NCBI GenBank assembly: GCA_014799475.1
Contig: JAAVHX010000008.1
Coordinates: 1 to 62,357 of the forward strand
Length of the DNA stretch: 62,357 nt
Source: Clostridiales bacterium
GTDB lineage: Bacteria > Bacillota > Clostridia > Oscillospirales > Oscillospiraceae
Direction: 5' to 3'
Part shown: in pieces, positions 7,303 through 15,717 of the stretch
How positions within the stretch are numbered: position 1 is the stretch's first letter
How the letters are laid out: each line of letters begins with the position of its first letter
The notes under the pieces: generated by a model
Told to the model about the DNA's origin: nothing
What the model saw: only the letters and a program-made list of their open reading frames with translations
The model's database searches: none
Position numbers and translations under genes: made by a program

Positions 7303-9508
7303 CCCCTTCGACCCATCCCACATCCAGGAGGAAAAGGCGGAGCGGGAGGCCCGCCGCCTCCGTCTGCGCTCCAATCTGCTCATCGCCCTGTTCTGCGCCG
7401 TGCTGCTGGGCTTTGCCGCCGTACTCTACCAGACCCAGATCGTCAACGGGGACGACTACCTGACCAACTCCGACGAGCGCTTCCTCCAGCGGGAGGGGGT
7501 GGACAGCGTCCGGGGGGAGATCCTGGACCGCTACGGCCGTGTCCTGGTGTCCAACGAGGTGAGCTACAACGTGAAGCTGGACTGGGACGCCATGGGCGCT
7601 GACCGCCTCTCCATCCTCGCCCAGCTTCTGGACATCTGCCGGGAGGAGGGGGTGACCTGGGCGGACTCCCTGCCCATCTCCAAAACCGCCCCCTGGACCT
7701 ACACCACCGACACCCCCCTGTTCTATGAGTCCAAGGCGGAGACAGACGACGGGGAGGTGGAGATCAAAACGGTCCGCACCTTCCTGGGCTCGCTGGCAGA
7801 GAAGGAGGCGTGCGGCTGGGCAAAGGACGTCACCAAGGCCCAGCTTACCGCGGGCAGGCTGCTGACCACCATGTGCCAGACCTTCGGCCTGATCGAGAAA
7901 ACGAATCCCCCCCGCCTGAAAAACCGGGCGCTGGCCGGCACGCTGGCCGCCGCGGGCCAGGCCTCCGGCCTGCTGGACGAGAGCGGCTCCGTCACCCAGG
8001 CTGACCGGGATCTGGCCGGGGTGCTGTACGAGCTGTACCTGCGCCGGTATGAGGTGAACAACAACCCCTATATCTTTGCCCGTGGGGTGGGCATCACCTT
8101 CATCACCAAAGTAAAGGAGCGCGGCCTGAACGGGGTGCGGGTGGAGGTGTCCACCTCCCGGAAGTACAGCACCAGCTGCGCCGCCCACGTGCTGGGCTAC
8201 ACGGGAGCCATCCCCGCGGAATCCTCGGAGTACTACAAGGAGCTGGGCTATCCTATGAACGCCACGGTGGGCCGGGACGGGGTGGAGCTGGCCTTTGAGA
8301 GCTACCTCCACGGCTCCAGCGGCACCCGGCTGATCGAGAAGGACCAGAACGACAACATCATCAGCCAGGAGTGGCAGACGCTGCCCGAGCCGGGGAACAA
8401 CGTGGTGCTCACCCTGGACACCGCCCTCCAGGCCACGGTGGAGGACCTGCTGGACCAGTACGCCGCCCGCCAGGAGGAACCCGGCGGCATGGCGGCGGCG
8501 GTGGTGGATATGAGCGGCGGGGTGCTGTCCCTGGCCTCCTACCCCACCTACGACCTGTCCACCTTCTGGGAAAACTACGCCGAGCTGGCGGGCGACACGG
8601 AAAACAGGCCCCTCTACAACCGGGCCACCCAGGGCCTGTACGCCCCCGGCTCCACCTTTAAAATGTGCACCGCCGTGGCGGCCCTGTCCGAAGGGGTCAT
8701 CACCACCCGGGAAAAAGTAGAGTGCACCGGCACATACACCTATTATCCACCCCCTTACCAGCCCCACTGCTGGAACCTCTGGGGCCACGGGAACGACAAC
8801 GTGACCAAAGCCATCACCGACTCCTGCAACATCTTCTTCTACGACGTGGGCCGCCGCACCGGCATCGCCCGGCTCCAGGGATACGCCGCCAAATTCGGTC
8901 TGGGCGAGTATACCGGCATTGAGATCAACGAGTACAAGGGCTGGATGGCCGGGCCGGAGGCCTCCAAGCATTTCGGCCAGGAGTGGTATGAGGGCGACAT
9001 CATGAACGCCTCCATCGGCCAGGGCACCAGCCTGTTCACCCCCCTCCAGCTGGCCAACTACGTGGCCACCCTGGTGAACGGCGGCAACCACTACCAATGC
9101 CACCTGCTGAAAGAGCTCAAATCCAGCGATTACAGCCAGGTGACCCAGGTGTGTGAGCCGGCGCTGGTGGACACCATCGACATCGACCCCGAGCACCTGG
9201 CGGCTGTCAAGCAGGGGATGTACGACCTGTCCAAGACCTATACCATGGCCCGGTGGTTTGACGCCCTTCCCGTGGAGGTGGGCTGTAAGACCGGCACCGC
9301 CGAGACCTCCTCCAAGGCGGCCTCCACCAACGCCGTGTTCGTCTGCTTCGCCCCCTATGACGATCCGCAGGTCGCCCTGTGCCTGGTGGCGGAGGGCGGC
9401 GACGCCGGCGGCAGCCTGGCGGAGATCGCCGCCGGCATTCTGGCGCAGTACTTCTCCACCGGCAGCTCGCTGAACGCCGTCCCGGCGGAGAACACATTGC
9501 TGCGATAA
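7295..9508 (+). CDS. Penicillin-binding protein 2-type transpeptidase
   Basis: This 737-residue class B PBP cross-links peptidoglycan on the outer face of the membrane. A single N-terminal membrane helix lies at about residues 27-46. A dimerisation domain starting RGEILDRYGRVLVSN follows, then the transpeptidase domain with active-site Ser in STFK (S453-K456), SCN (510-512) and KTGT (665-668). These place it with PBP2/MrdA elongation enzymes. The start overlaps the MreD-like gene and has GGAGG 7 bases upstream. A bidirectional terminator follows. Insertions around 100-250 make it longer than the usual 620-680 residues. Confidence 0.9.
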   Translation: MNNPFDPSHIQEEKAEREARRLRLRSNLLIALFCAVLLGFAAVLYQTQIVNGDDYLTNSDERFLQREGVDSVRGEILDRYGRVLVSNEVSYNVKLDWDAMGADRLSILAQLLDICREEGVTWADSLPISKTAPWTYTTDTPLFYESKAETDDGEVEIKTVRTFLGSLAEKEACGWAKDVTKAQLTAGRLLTTMCQTFGLIEKTNPPRLKNRALAGTLAAAGQASGLLDESGSVTQADRDLAGVLYELYLRRYEVNNNPYIFARGVGITFITKVKERGLNGVRVEVSTSRKYSTSCAAHVLGYTGAIPAESSEYYKELGYPMNATVGRDGVELAFESYLHGSSGTRLIEKDQNDNIISQEWQTLPEPGNNVVLTLDTALQATVEDLLDQYAARQEEPGGMAAAVVDMSGGVLSLASYPTYDLSTFWENYAELAGDTENRPLYNRATQGLYAPGSTFKMCTAVAALSEGVITTREKVECTGTYTYYPPPYQPHCWNLWGHGNDNVTKAITDSCNIFFYDVGRRTGIARLQGYAAKFGLGEYTGIEINEYKGWMAGPEASKHFGQEWYEGDIMNASIGQGTSLFTPLQLANYVATLVNGGNHYQCHLLKELKSSDYSQVTQVCEPALVDTIDIDPEHLAAVKQGMYDLSKTYTMARWFDALPVEVGCKTGTAETSSKAASTNAVFVCFAPYDDPQVALCLVAEGGDAGGSLAEIAAGILAQYFSTGSSLNAVPAENTLLR

Positions 9509-9513
9509 TCAAA

Positions 9514-9557
9514 CAAAAGGGCCGTGCCGGAATTTTGTTCCGCACGGTCCCTTTTTT
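9514..9557. terminator. Bidirectional terminator after the PBP gene
   Basis: An A-run, AGGGCCGTGCCGGA, a short loop, TCCGCACGGTCCCT and a T-run form a strong hairpin immediately after the PBP stop. The flanking A and T runs would allow termination in both directions. Confidence 0.85.
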
Positions 9558-9825
9558 GCTTGTCCACCCATAACTCCATTTTGGCGAAATCAGAGAATTT
9601 TAAAGCCAGCCGTTTTTCCTTGCATCCTGCATTCCATTTTATGGCAACCCCTTTGTTTTCAAGGCTTCCACAACTTCAACAGAAACTTCCACACCACTGT
9701 GCAAGGTTGCCCTGACGGTTTTCCTGCGTTTTTCGGTTGACATAAAGCTTGTCAAGCATTTTTCCTTCGTGAATTCCACAGTTTTGATATTTCGGCACAG
9801 AAATCCCATTCCCCCCGGAGGGCGC
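9558..9825. other. AT-rich convergent intergenic island
   Basis: This 268-base stretch lies between two terminators of convergent genes and has no plausible gene. It is clearly lower in GC than its surroundings. It carries a tract of TTCCACA / TTCAACA words (9665-9692), a CACCAC word and the dyad TTGACA-taaagct-TGTCAA (about 9738-9757). The order resembles the island before miaB. It could encode a small RNA or be a protein-binding region; no promoter is convincing. Confidence 0.35.
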
Positions 9826-9857
9826 AAAACGGGGCCCGGCCAGCCGGCCGGGCCCCC
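9826..9857 (-). terminator. Terminator of the galM-transketolase operon
   Basis: On the minus strand GGGGGCCCGGCCG-gctg-GCCGGGCCCC is followed by GTTTT. It lies 14 bases after the transketolase C-terminal subunit stop. Confidence 0.8.
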
Positions 9858-9870
9858 TTCCATTCCAATC

Positions 9871-10815
9871 TCAGCCTTTTACGAACTCCTCCGCCACACG
9901 GGCGATGTTGTCGGCGCACAGGCCGAACTCCTCCAGCAGCGCCGCCGCCGGGCCGGAGTGGCCAAACACGTCGTTGGTGCCGATGCGCCGCACCGGGGTG
10001 GGCCGCTTCTCGCCGAGCAGGGAGCACACCGCCTCCCCCAGCCCGCCGATGACGGAGTGCTCCTCACAGGTGACGATCCTCCCGCAGTCCGCCGCGGCCT
10101 TCAGCACCAGCTCCTCATCCAGGGGCTTGATGGTGGCCATGTTGATGATCCGGGCCTGGATGCCCCGCTGGGCCAGCAGCTTTCCGGCCTCCACCGCCTC
10201 GGCCACCAGCAGGCCGTTGGCAATGATGGCCACGTCGGTGCCGTCCCGCATGACGTCGCCTTTGCCGATCTGGAACTGGAACGTGTCCTCGTCGTGGAAC
10301 ACGGGCACCGGGGAGCGCCCGAAGCGCATATACACCGGGCCGTCGTGCTCATAGGCGGCCTTCACCATGGCCTTGGCCTCCACCGCGTCGGCGGGGGACA
10401 TGACCACCATGCCGGGGATGGAGCGCATGAGGGCGAAGTCCTCCAGGCACTGATGGGAGGCGCCGTCCTCGCCCACGGAGATGCCGCCGTGGGAGGCGCC
10501 GATCTTCACGTTCAGCCGGGTGTAGCCGATGGAGTTGCGCACCTGCTCATAGGCCCTTCCCGCCGCGAACATGGCGAAAGAGGAGGCGAAGGCCACCATG
10601 CCCATGGCGGCGGCCCCGGCGGCGGCGGCCATCATGTTGCCCTCGGCGATGCCGCAGTTGAAGTGCCGGTCGGGGAACGCCTTGCCGAACACCCCGGTCA
10701 TGGTGGAACCCGCCAGATCCGCGTCGAACACCACGATGTTGTCATGGATGGCGCCCAGCTCCTTCAGGGCCTCGCCGTACCCCGTCCGGGTGGCAATCTT
10801 CTTCACGTCCGCCAT
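9871..10815 (-). CDS. Transketolase, C-terminal subunit
   Basis: The 314-residue protein holds the pyrimidine-binding and C-terminal domains of a split transketolase. It pairs with the N-terminal subunit encoded 1 base upstream. Together they transfer two-carbon units in the pentose phosphate pathway. Recognisable features are FNCGIAEGNMMAAAAGAA, containing the glutamate that activates thiamine diphosphate, SHGGISVGEDGASHQ, and a C-terminal transketolase domain from about residue 190. The split form is common in Clostridia. DXS-like carbon transfer is less likely, given the dedicated N-subunit partner. Confidence 0.9.
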   Translation of the reverse strand: MADVKKIATRTGYGEALKELGAIHDNIVVFDADLAGSTMTGVFGKAFPDRHFNCGIAEGNMMAAAAGAAAMGMVAFASSFAMFAAGRAYEQVRNSIGYTRLNVKIGASHGGISVGEDGASHQCLEDFALMRSIPGMVVMSPADAVEAKAMVKAAYEHDGPVYMRFGRSPVPVFHDEDTFQFQIGKGDVMRDGTDVAIIANGLLVAEAVEAGKLLAQRGIQARIINMATIKPLDEELVLKAAADCGRIVTCEEHSVIGGLGEAVCSLLGEKRPTPVRRIGTNDVFGHSGPAAALLEEFGLCADNIARVAEEFVKG

Positions 10816-10816
10816 G

Positions 10817-11662
10817 TTACACCGCCTCCAGTCTGGCCAATTCGGCCCTCAGCTCATCCAGCGCAATACCGGCCTGCTCGTCGTTGGGGGCCTTGCCGTG
10901 CCAGCCCGCCTGGTTCTCCATATAGCTGACCCCCTTGCCCTTGGTGGTTTTCATCACAATGGCGAAGGGGCGGCCCATCACGGTGCGGGCCTGGTCGAAG
11001 GCGTTTTCCAGCGCGTCAAAGTCGTGGCCGTCCACCTCCATGGCCTCCAGGCCGAAGGCCCGCAGCTTGTCCAAAATAGGGTAAGGGCTCATGACCTGCT
11101 CCACCGGCCCGTCGATTTGCAGGCCGTTGTTGTCGATGACCACGCACAGGTTGTCCAGCTTGTAGTGGTGGGCGAACATCAGGGCCTCCCACACCTGGCC
11201 CTCCTGGATCTCGCCGTCCCCCAGCAGGGTGTAGATCCGGCAGCGATTGCCCTGCTTCTTGGCGGCCAGCGCCATGCCGCAGGCGGCGGAGACGCCCTGG
11301 CCCAGGGAGCCGGTGGACATATCCACCCCGGGGATGGCCTTCATGTCCGGGTGGCCCTGGAGGTAGCTGTCGATGTGGCGCAGGGTTTTCAAATCCTCCC
11401 AGGGAAAGAACCCCTTCAGGGCCAGCGCGGCGTACAGCCCCGGCGCACAGTGGCCCTTGGACAGCACGAACCGGTCCCGGTCGGGCTTGTTCGGCTGGGC
11501 GGGGTCAACGTTGAGCTCCTTGAAGTAGAGATAGGTAAACAGCTCGGCGGAGGACAGGCTTCCGCCCGGGTGGCCCGCCTTGGCGGCGTGGGTGCTCTCG
11601 ATGATGCCGATGCGCACCTTACAGGCGTTGATCTGCAGCGCCTTCTTTTCACTGGCAGTCAT
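10817..11662 (-). CDS. Transketolase, N-terminal subunit
   Basis: This 281-residue protein is the thiamine-diphosphate-binding half of a split transketolase. The TPP motif is GDGEIQEGQVWEALMFAHHY followed by KLDN. Substrate-pocket histidines are in HPGGSLSS and SKGHCAPGLYAAL, and STGSLGQG is conserved. It starts with an AGAAAGAAGG ribosome site and ends 1 base before its partner subunit, which argues for equimolar synthesis. It lies 63 bases after galM in the same minus-strand operon, suggesting a link between hexose uptake and the pentose phosphate route. Confidence 0.92.
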   Translation of the reverse strand: MTASEKKALQINACKVRIGIIESTHAAKAGHPGGSLSSAELFTYLYFKELNVDPAQPNKPDRDRFVLSKGHCAPGLYAALALKGFFPWEDLKTLRHIDSYLQGHPDMKAIPGVDMSTGSLGQGVSAACGMALAAKKQGNRCRIYTLLGDGEIQEGQVWEALMFAHHYKLDNLCVVIDNNGLQIDGPVEQVMSPYPILDKLRAFGLEAMEVDGHDFDALENAFDQARTVMGRPFAIVMKTTKGKGVSYMENQAGWHGKAPNDEQAGIALDELRAELARLEAV

Positions 11663-11725
11663 GGTATTCCTTCTTTCTTTCAGCAGACCGCGGTGGAGCG
11701 CGGGCGGTTTGCGGGATTTCTCAGG

Positions 11726-12793
11726 TTAGGGCAGGATATACGTCCCCCGGTCGCCGATGTCAAACCAGTATTCCGTCCTGCCGCTGTATTCCTCCCCGGC
11801 CTTCAGCACGCAGGAGGGGAACTCCGGCCGGTTGGGGGAGTCGGGGAAGTGCTGCGTCTCCAGGCAGAAGCCGTGGCGCCTGCCGTAGGGGGCGCCCCCC
11901 TTGCCGGCGGGGCAGCCGTCCAGGTAGTTGCCAGCGTAAAACTGCACGCCTGGTTCCGTGGTGAACACGATCATCTCGATGCCCGTCTCAGGGGACCAGG
12001 CCGAGGCGGCGGGGACGAGCATACCGTCCCATTTGTCGATGACCCAGTTGTGGTCATAGCCCCCCGCCATGGCAAGCTGGTCAAAGGGGTCGTCGATGTG
12101 TTCGCCGATCCTCTGGGCGCGGCGCAGATCCATGGGGGTTCCGTCCACCGGGGCGATCTCCCCGGTGGGGATGGAGCCGGGGACAGTCGGGGTGTACCGA
12201 GAGGCGTTCAGGATAATATACTGCCCCTCCACGCTGCCGCTGTTATGGCCGGACAGGTTGAAATAGCTGTGGTTGGTCAGATTGCATACCGTGTCCTTGT
12301 CGCTCCTGGCCCAATAGTCGATGACCAGCCCTTCCTTCAGCAGCGCATAGGTCACCCGGACGCGCAGCGTCCCCGGGTAGCCCTCCTGCATATCAGGGCT
12401 GACCAGGGAGAGGGTGACGGAATTGTCCGTCAGTTCCTCCACCGTCCACACCTGTTTGTCGAAGCCTATGTTTCCCCCGTGGAGGGCGTTTCCCCCGTTG
12501 TTGGCGGCCAGCTTGTACTCCACGCCGTTCAGCGTGAACTTCGCCCCGCCGATGCGGTTGGCGTACCGGCCCACCAGGGCGCCGATATACTTGTCCTGGG
12601 CCATGTAGTCCTCCAGGGTATCGAACCCCAGCGCCACATCCACTGGGTTCCCGTCCCGGTCGGGCACCACCAGCGAGCGCACCGCGCCGCCGTAGGTGAT
12701 GATCTCACAGGACATGGCCCCGCGGCGCAGAGTGAGCTTGTCCACCTGGGTCCCGTCCGGCATATGGCCAAAGGCCGTTCTGTTTTGTTCCAT
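11726..12793 (-). CDS. galM: Aldose 1-epimerase (mutarotase)
   Basis: GalM interconverts alpha and beta anomers of glucose and galactose. The 355-residue length is typical. The catalytic general acid His is in NLTNHSYFNLSGH, the catalytic Glu in CLETQHFPDSPN, and the substrate Arg in GRYANRIGGAKF. It is a cytosolic beta-sandwich enzyme with no signal peptide. It heads the operon with the split transketolase. A plausible sigma-A promoter (TTGTTT-17-TATCAT with an extended TGG) lies about 65 bases upstream. Confidence 0.93.
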   Translation of the reverse strand: MEQNRTAFGHMPDGTQVDKLTLRRGAMSCEIITYGGAVRSLVVPDRDGNPVDVALGFDTLEDYMAQDKYIGALVGRYANRIGGAKFTLNGVEYKLAANNGGNALHGGNIGFDKQVWTVEELTDNSVTLSLVSPDMQEGYPGTLRVRVTYALLKEGLVIDYWARSDKDTVCNLTNHSYFNLSGHNSGSVEGQYIILNASRYTPTVPGSIPTGEIAPVDGTPMDLRRAQRIGEHIDDPFDQLAMAGGYDHNWVIDKWDGMLVPAASAWSPETGIEMIVFTTEPGVQFYAGNYLDGCPAGKGGAPYGRRHGFCLETQHFPDSPNRPEFPSCVLKAGEEYSGRTEYWFDIGDRGTYILP

Positions 12794-12856
12794 TGCGCCT
12801 CCGCTCCGCCGGGCAGGCCCGGCCCGTAGACAGGTTGCATATGTTCACGTGGGTTT

Positions 12857-12885
12857 ATGATACCACATTCCACCGCCGAAAACAA
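12857..12885 (-). promoter_or_regulatory. Probable galM operon promoter
   Basis: On the minus strand there is TTGTTT (12880-12885), 17 bases, then TATCAT (12857-12862) preceded by TGTGG, an extended -10. Confidence 0.5.
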
Positions 12886-12950
12886 CCACAAACCGCTTTT
12901 TTCTCGTTATCCCGCGGCCGTCCCCGTCGGCAAAAATTTCCGCCCGGGTG

Positions 12951-12979
12951 TTGGCAAACCCCTCACTTTTTGATATACT
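12951..12979 (+). promoter_or_regulatory. Promoter of the DUF1538 gene
   Basis: TTGGCA (12951-12956), a 17-base spacer and TATACT (12974-12979) with an extended TGA just before it. It lies about 34 bases before the start codon and is divergent from the galM promoter. Confidence 0.65.
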
Positions 12980-13012
12980 GCTACATATTGATAAAATGGT
13001 GGAGTTTGTGCC

Positions 13013-14566
13013 ATGGAAAGGACGGTGGAGCGGTTGCGCGGTTCCCTCCCAAAATTAAAGGCAAAGCTGCTGGAGGCGCTGGGCGCGGTGCTGCCCATTG
13101 TGGGCATCGTGTTGGCGCTGTGCTTCAGCGCGGCGCCCATTTCCCCCAGCATCCTGCTGTGCTTCCTGCTGGGCGCGGCCATGATCATTTTGGGCATCAT
13201 GTTCTTCACCCTGGGGGCGGAGGCCAGCATGACCCTCATGGGGGAGCGGGTGGGCACCGCCGTCACCCGCAGCCGCAGCCTGCCGGTCATCGTCGCCATG
13301 GGCTTCCTGCTGGGCTTCCTCATCACCATCTCGGAGCCCGACCTCCAGGTGCTGGCGGGGCAGGTGCCCGCCGTCCCCAACATGACACTGATCCTGGCGG
13401 TGGCGGCGGGGGTGGGCATTTTCCTGGTGCTGGCCCTGCTGCGTATGCTGTTCGCCATCCCCCTGCCCCCCATGCTGGTGCTGTTCTATATTGCGGTGTT
13501 TGTCCTGGCCCTGTTCGTCCCCCGGGACTTTCTGGCCGTGGCCTTCGACTCCGGCGGCGTCACCACCGGGCCCATGACCGTCCCCTTCATCATGGCCCTG
13601 GGCGTGGGCATTTCCGCCATCCGTAACGACCGCCACGCCGCGGACGACAGCTTCGGCCTGGTGGCCCTGTGCTCCATCGGCCCCATTCTGGCGGTGCTCA
13701 TCCTGGGCATGATCTTCCGCCCCGAGGACGGCGCGTACGCCGCCCCCGTCCTGCCGGAGATCACCGATTCGGTGGAGCTGTGGGCGCTGTTCCGCGGCGG
13801 CCTGCCCACCTACATGAAGGAAATCGCCATTTCCCTTCTGCCCATCACGGCCCTGTTCGGGGTTTTCCAAGCGGTATCCCTAAAGCTGTCTATCCGGACA
13901 CTGAAAAAGATCGGCGTGGGCCTGGTCTACACCTACATCGGCCTGGTGCTGTTCCTCACCGGGGCCAACGTGGGCTTCATGCCCGCGGGCAACTACTTAG
14001 GGCAGGTCATGGCGGGGCTCGACTGCCGCTGGATCATCATCCCGGTGGGCATGGTCATCGGCTACTTCATCGTCAAGGCGGAGCCGGCGGTTTACGTGTT
14101 AAACAAACAGGTGGAGGAGATCACCGACGGCGCCATCTCCTCCTCCGCCATGGGGGCCAGCCTGTCCGTGGGCGTGGCGGTCTCCATCGGCCTTGCCATG
14201 GTGCGGGTGCTGACGGGGGTGTCCATCCTGTGGTTCCTGGTGCCCGGCTATGCCATCGCCATTATTTTGTCCTTCTTTGTGCCAAAAATTTTTACCGCCA
14301 TCGCCTTTGACTCCGGCGGCGTGGCTTCCGGACCCATGACGGCTACCTTCCTGCTTCCCTTCGCCCAGGGGGCCTGCGTCGCCGTGGGCGGGAACATCGT
14401 CACCGACGCCTTCGGGGTGGTGGCCATGGTGGCCATGACGCCCCTGATCGCCATCCAGATCCTGGGCGTGGTCTACCAGATCCGCCAGCACGCCGCCGCC
14501 AAGGCCCAGCCCGCCCCGGCGCTGTCCTTCGACGAGCTGGACGATGACGCCATCATTGAACTATAA
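13013..14566 (+). CDS. DUF1538 transporter, two-repeat form
   Basis: This 517-residue polytopic protein contains two tandem DUF1538 units. Each has the diagnostic AFDSGG(V)xxGPMT motif, at about residue 177 (AFDSGGVTTGPMT) and about 431 (AFDSGGVASGPMT). The family includes UmpA/UmpB, which I recall being reported as cation/proton antiporters; transport direction and ion here are inference. The hairpin-like SGG motifs in an internally duplicated fold suit an ion pathway. The next gene, 15 bases on, encodes a tandem PII-like protein, a likely regulator. ATG 13013 has GGAG 8 bases upstream. Confidence 0.85.
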   Translation: MERTVERLRGSLPKLKAKLLEALGAVLPIVGIVLALCFSAAPISPSILLCFLLGAAMIILGIMFFTLGAEASMTLMGERVGTAVTRSRSLPVIVAMGFLLGFLITISEPDLQVLAGQVPAVPNMTLILAVAAGVGIFLVLALLRMLFAIPLPPMLVLFYIAVFVLALFVPRDFLAVAFDSGGVTTGPMTVPFIMALGVGISAIRNDRHAADDSFGLVALCSIGPILAVLILGMIFRPEDGAYAAPVLPEITDSVELWALFRGGLPTYMKEIAISLLPITALFGVFQAVSLKLSIRTLKKIGVGLVYTYIGLVLFLTGANVGFMPAGNYLGQVMAGLDCRWIIIPVGMVIGYFIVKAEPAVYVLNKQVEEITDGAISSSAMGASLSVGVAVSIGLAMVRVLTGVSILWFLVPGYAIAIILSFFVPKIFTAIAFDSGGVASGPMTATFLLPFAQGACVAVGGNIVTDAFGVVAMVAMTPLIAIQILGVVYQIRQHAAAKAQPAPALSFDELDDDAIIEL

Positions 14567-14581
14567 CGGGGAGGGAGCGGC

Positions 14582-15280
14582 TTGAACGAACTATACCTCA
14601 TGGTCACTATCACCGAGCGCGGCTCCGCCAAACAGTTTCTGGAGCTGTTTAATAAGCATAATGTCACTGTCACCCTGAGCACCCTGGGGGCGGGGACGGC
14701 GCGCAGCGAGCTGCTGGACTACTTCGGCCTGGAAAAGACGGAGAAGGTGGTCACCTTCTCCATGGTCACCCGGAGCACCTGGCGGACGGTGAAGACCGCC
14801 ATGCAGCGGGAGCTGAAGATCGACGTGCCCGGCACGGGCATCGCCTTCATCATCCCGCTGGCCAGCATCGGCGGCAAGAAGCCGCTGGCCTTTCTCACCG
14901 ACGGCCAAGGCTTTGAAAAAGGGGAGGAGAGCGTCTTGAAGGACACGAAATACGAGCTGCTGGTGGTCATCGCCAACCAGGGCCACACCGAGCTGATCAT
15001 GGACGCCGCCCGGGAGCAGCAGGCGGGGGGCGGCACCGTCCTCCACGCCAAGGGCACCGGCATGGAGAAGGCGGAGAAATTCCTGGGCTTCTCCCTGGTG
15101 AACGAGAAAGAGATGGTGTTCATCGTGGTGAAGTCGGAGACCCGGAACCGCATCATGCGGGCCATTATGGACAAGGCGGGGCTGAACACCAAAGCCCAGT
15201 CCATCGTGTTTTCCCTGCCCGTCACCGGCACCGCGGGTATGCGCCTGCTGGAGCTGGCCGGCGACGAGACGGACGAGTGA
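14582..15280 (+). CDS. Tandem PII-like signalling protein
   Basis: The 232 residues form two GlnB-like halves, about 1-100 and 120-225. Each starts with a YLMVTI / YELLVVI strand and ends with an FIIPL / FSLPV strand and a small-residue turn. The second half contains GGGTVLHAKGTG, as seen in PII-like partners of membrane transporters. PII proteins sense nucleotides or metabolites and gate transporters. Here the target is presumably the DUF1538 protein 15 bases upstream. The start is TTG at 14582, with GGGAGGG just upstream; the nearest ATG (14599) has no site. The classical PII uridylylation T-loop is not evident. Confidence 0.75.
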   Translation: MNELYLMVTITERGSAKQFLELFNKHNVTVTLSTLGAGTARSELLDYFGLEKTEKVVTFSMVTRSTWRTVKTAMQRELKIDVPGTGIAFIIPLASIGGKKPLAFLTDGQGFEKGEESVLKDTKYELLVVIANQGHTELIMDAAREQQAGGGTVLHAKGTGMEKAEKFLGFSLVNEKEMVFIVVKSETRNRIMRAIMDKAGLNTKAQSIVFSLPVTGTAGMRLLELAGDETDE

Positions 15281-15303
15281 ATGCAAAGAGAGGACTTGAC
15301 GAT

Positions 15304-15714
15304 ATGAAACAGGAAAAAAGCTGCGGCGCGGTGATCTTCCGCGAGGATGACAACGGCAGGCGCTTTTACCTCATCCTCACCAGCACCAAGGGCCACCTCA
15401 CCCTATGCAAGGGCCATGTGGAGCATAAGGAGACGGAGCGCGAGACCGCCGTCCGTGAGATCATGGAGGAGACCGGCCTGACGGTGGACTTCCTCGACGG
15501 CTTCCGGGAGGTCATCACCTACTCCCCCCATCCGCACTGCACCAAGGACGTGGTGTTTTTCCTGGCCCGGGCCCACAACGGCAGGATCGTCTGCCAGCCC
15601 GAGGAGGTGGCGGACGCCCGGTTCCTGCCCTTTGACGCGGCCATGGAGCGGCTCACCCATTCCTCCGACCGGGACACCCTCCAAAAAGCGGAAGCCTTCC
15701 TGGGCGGGCGGTGA
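15304..15714 (+). CDS. Nudix hydrolase, Ap4A-hydrolase type
   Basis: The 136-residue Nudix protein has the full box GHVEHKETERETAVREIMEETG (GX5EX7REXXEEXG), which binds Mg2+ and cleaves X-linked nucleoside diphosphates. The N-terminus, SCGAVIFREDDNGRRFYLIL, and the short length resemble bis(5'-nucleosyl)-tetraphosphatases. ATG 15304 is chosen for GAGG 9 bases upstream; an earlier GTG-type start lacks a site. It ends 3 bases before the decarboxylase-like gene and probably belongs to the same operon. Confidence 0.85.
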   Translation: MKQEKSCGAVIFREDDNGRRFYLILTSTKGHLTLCKGHVEHKETERETAVREIMEETGLTVDFLDGFREVITYSPHPHCTKDVVFFLARAHNGRIVCQPEEVADARFLPFDAAMERLTHSSDRDTLQKAEAFLGGR

Positions 15715-15717
15715 ACC

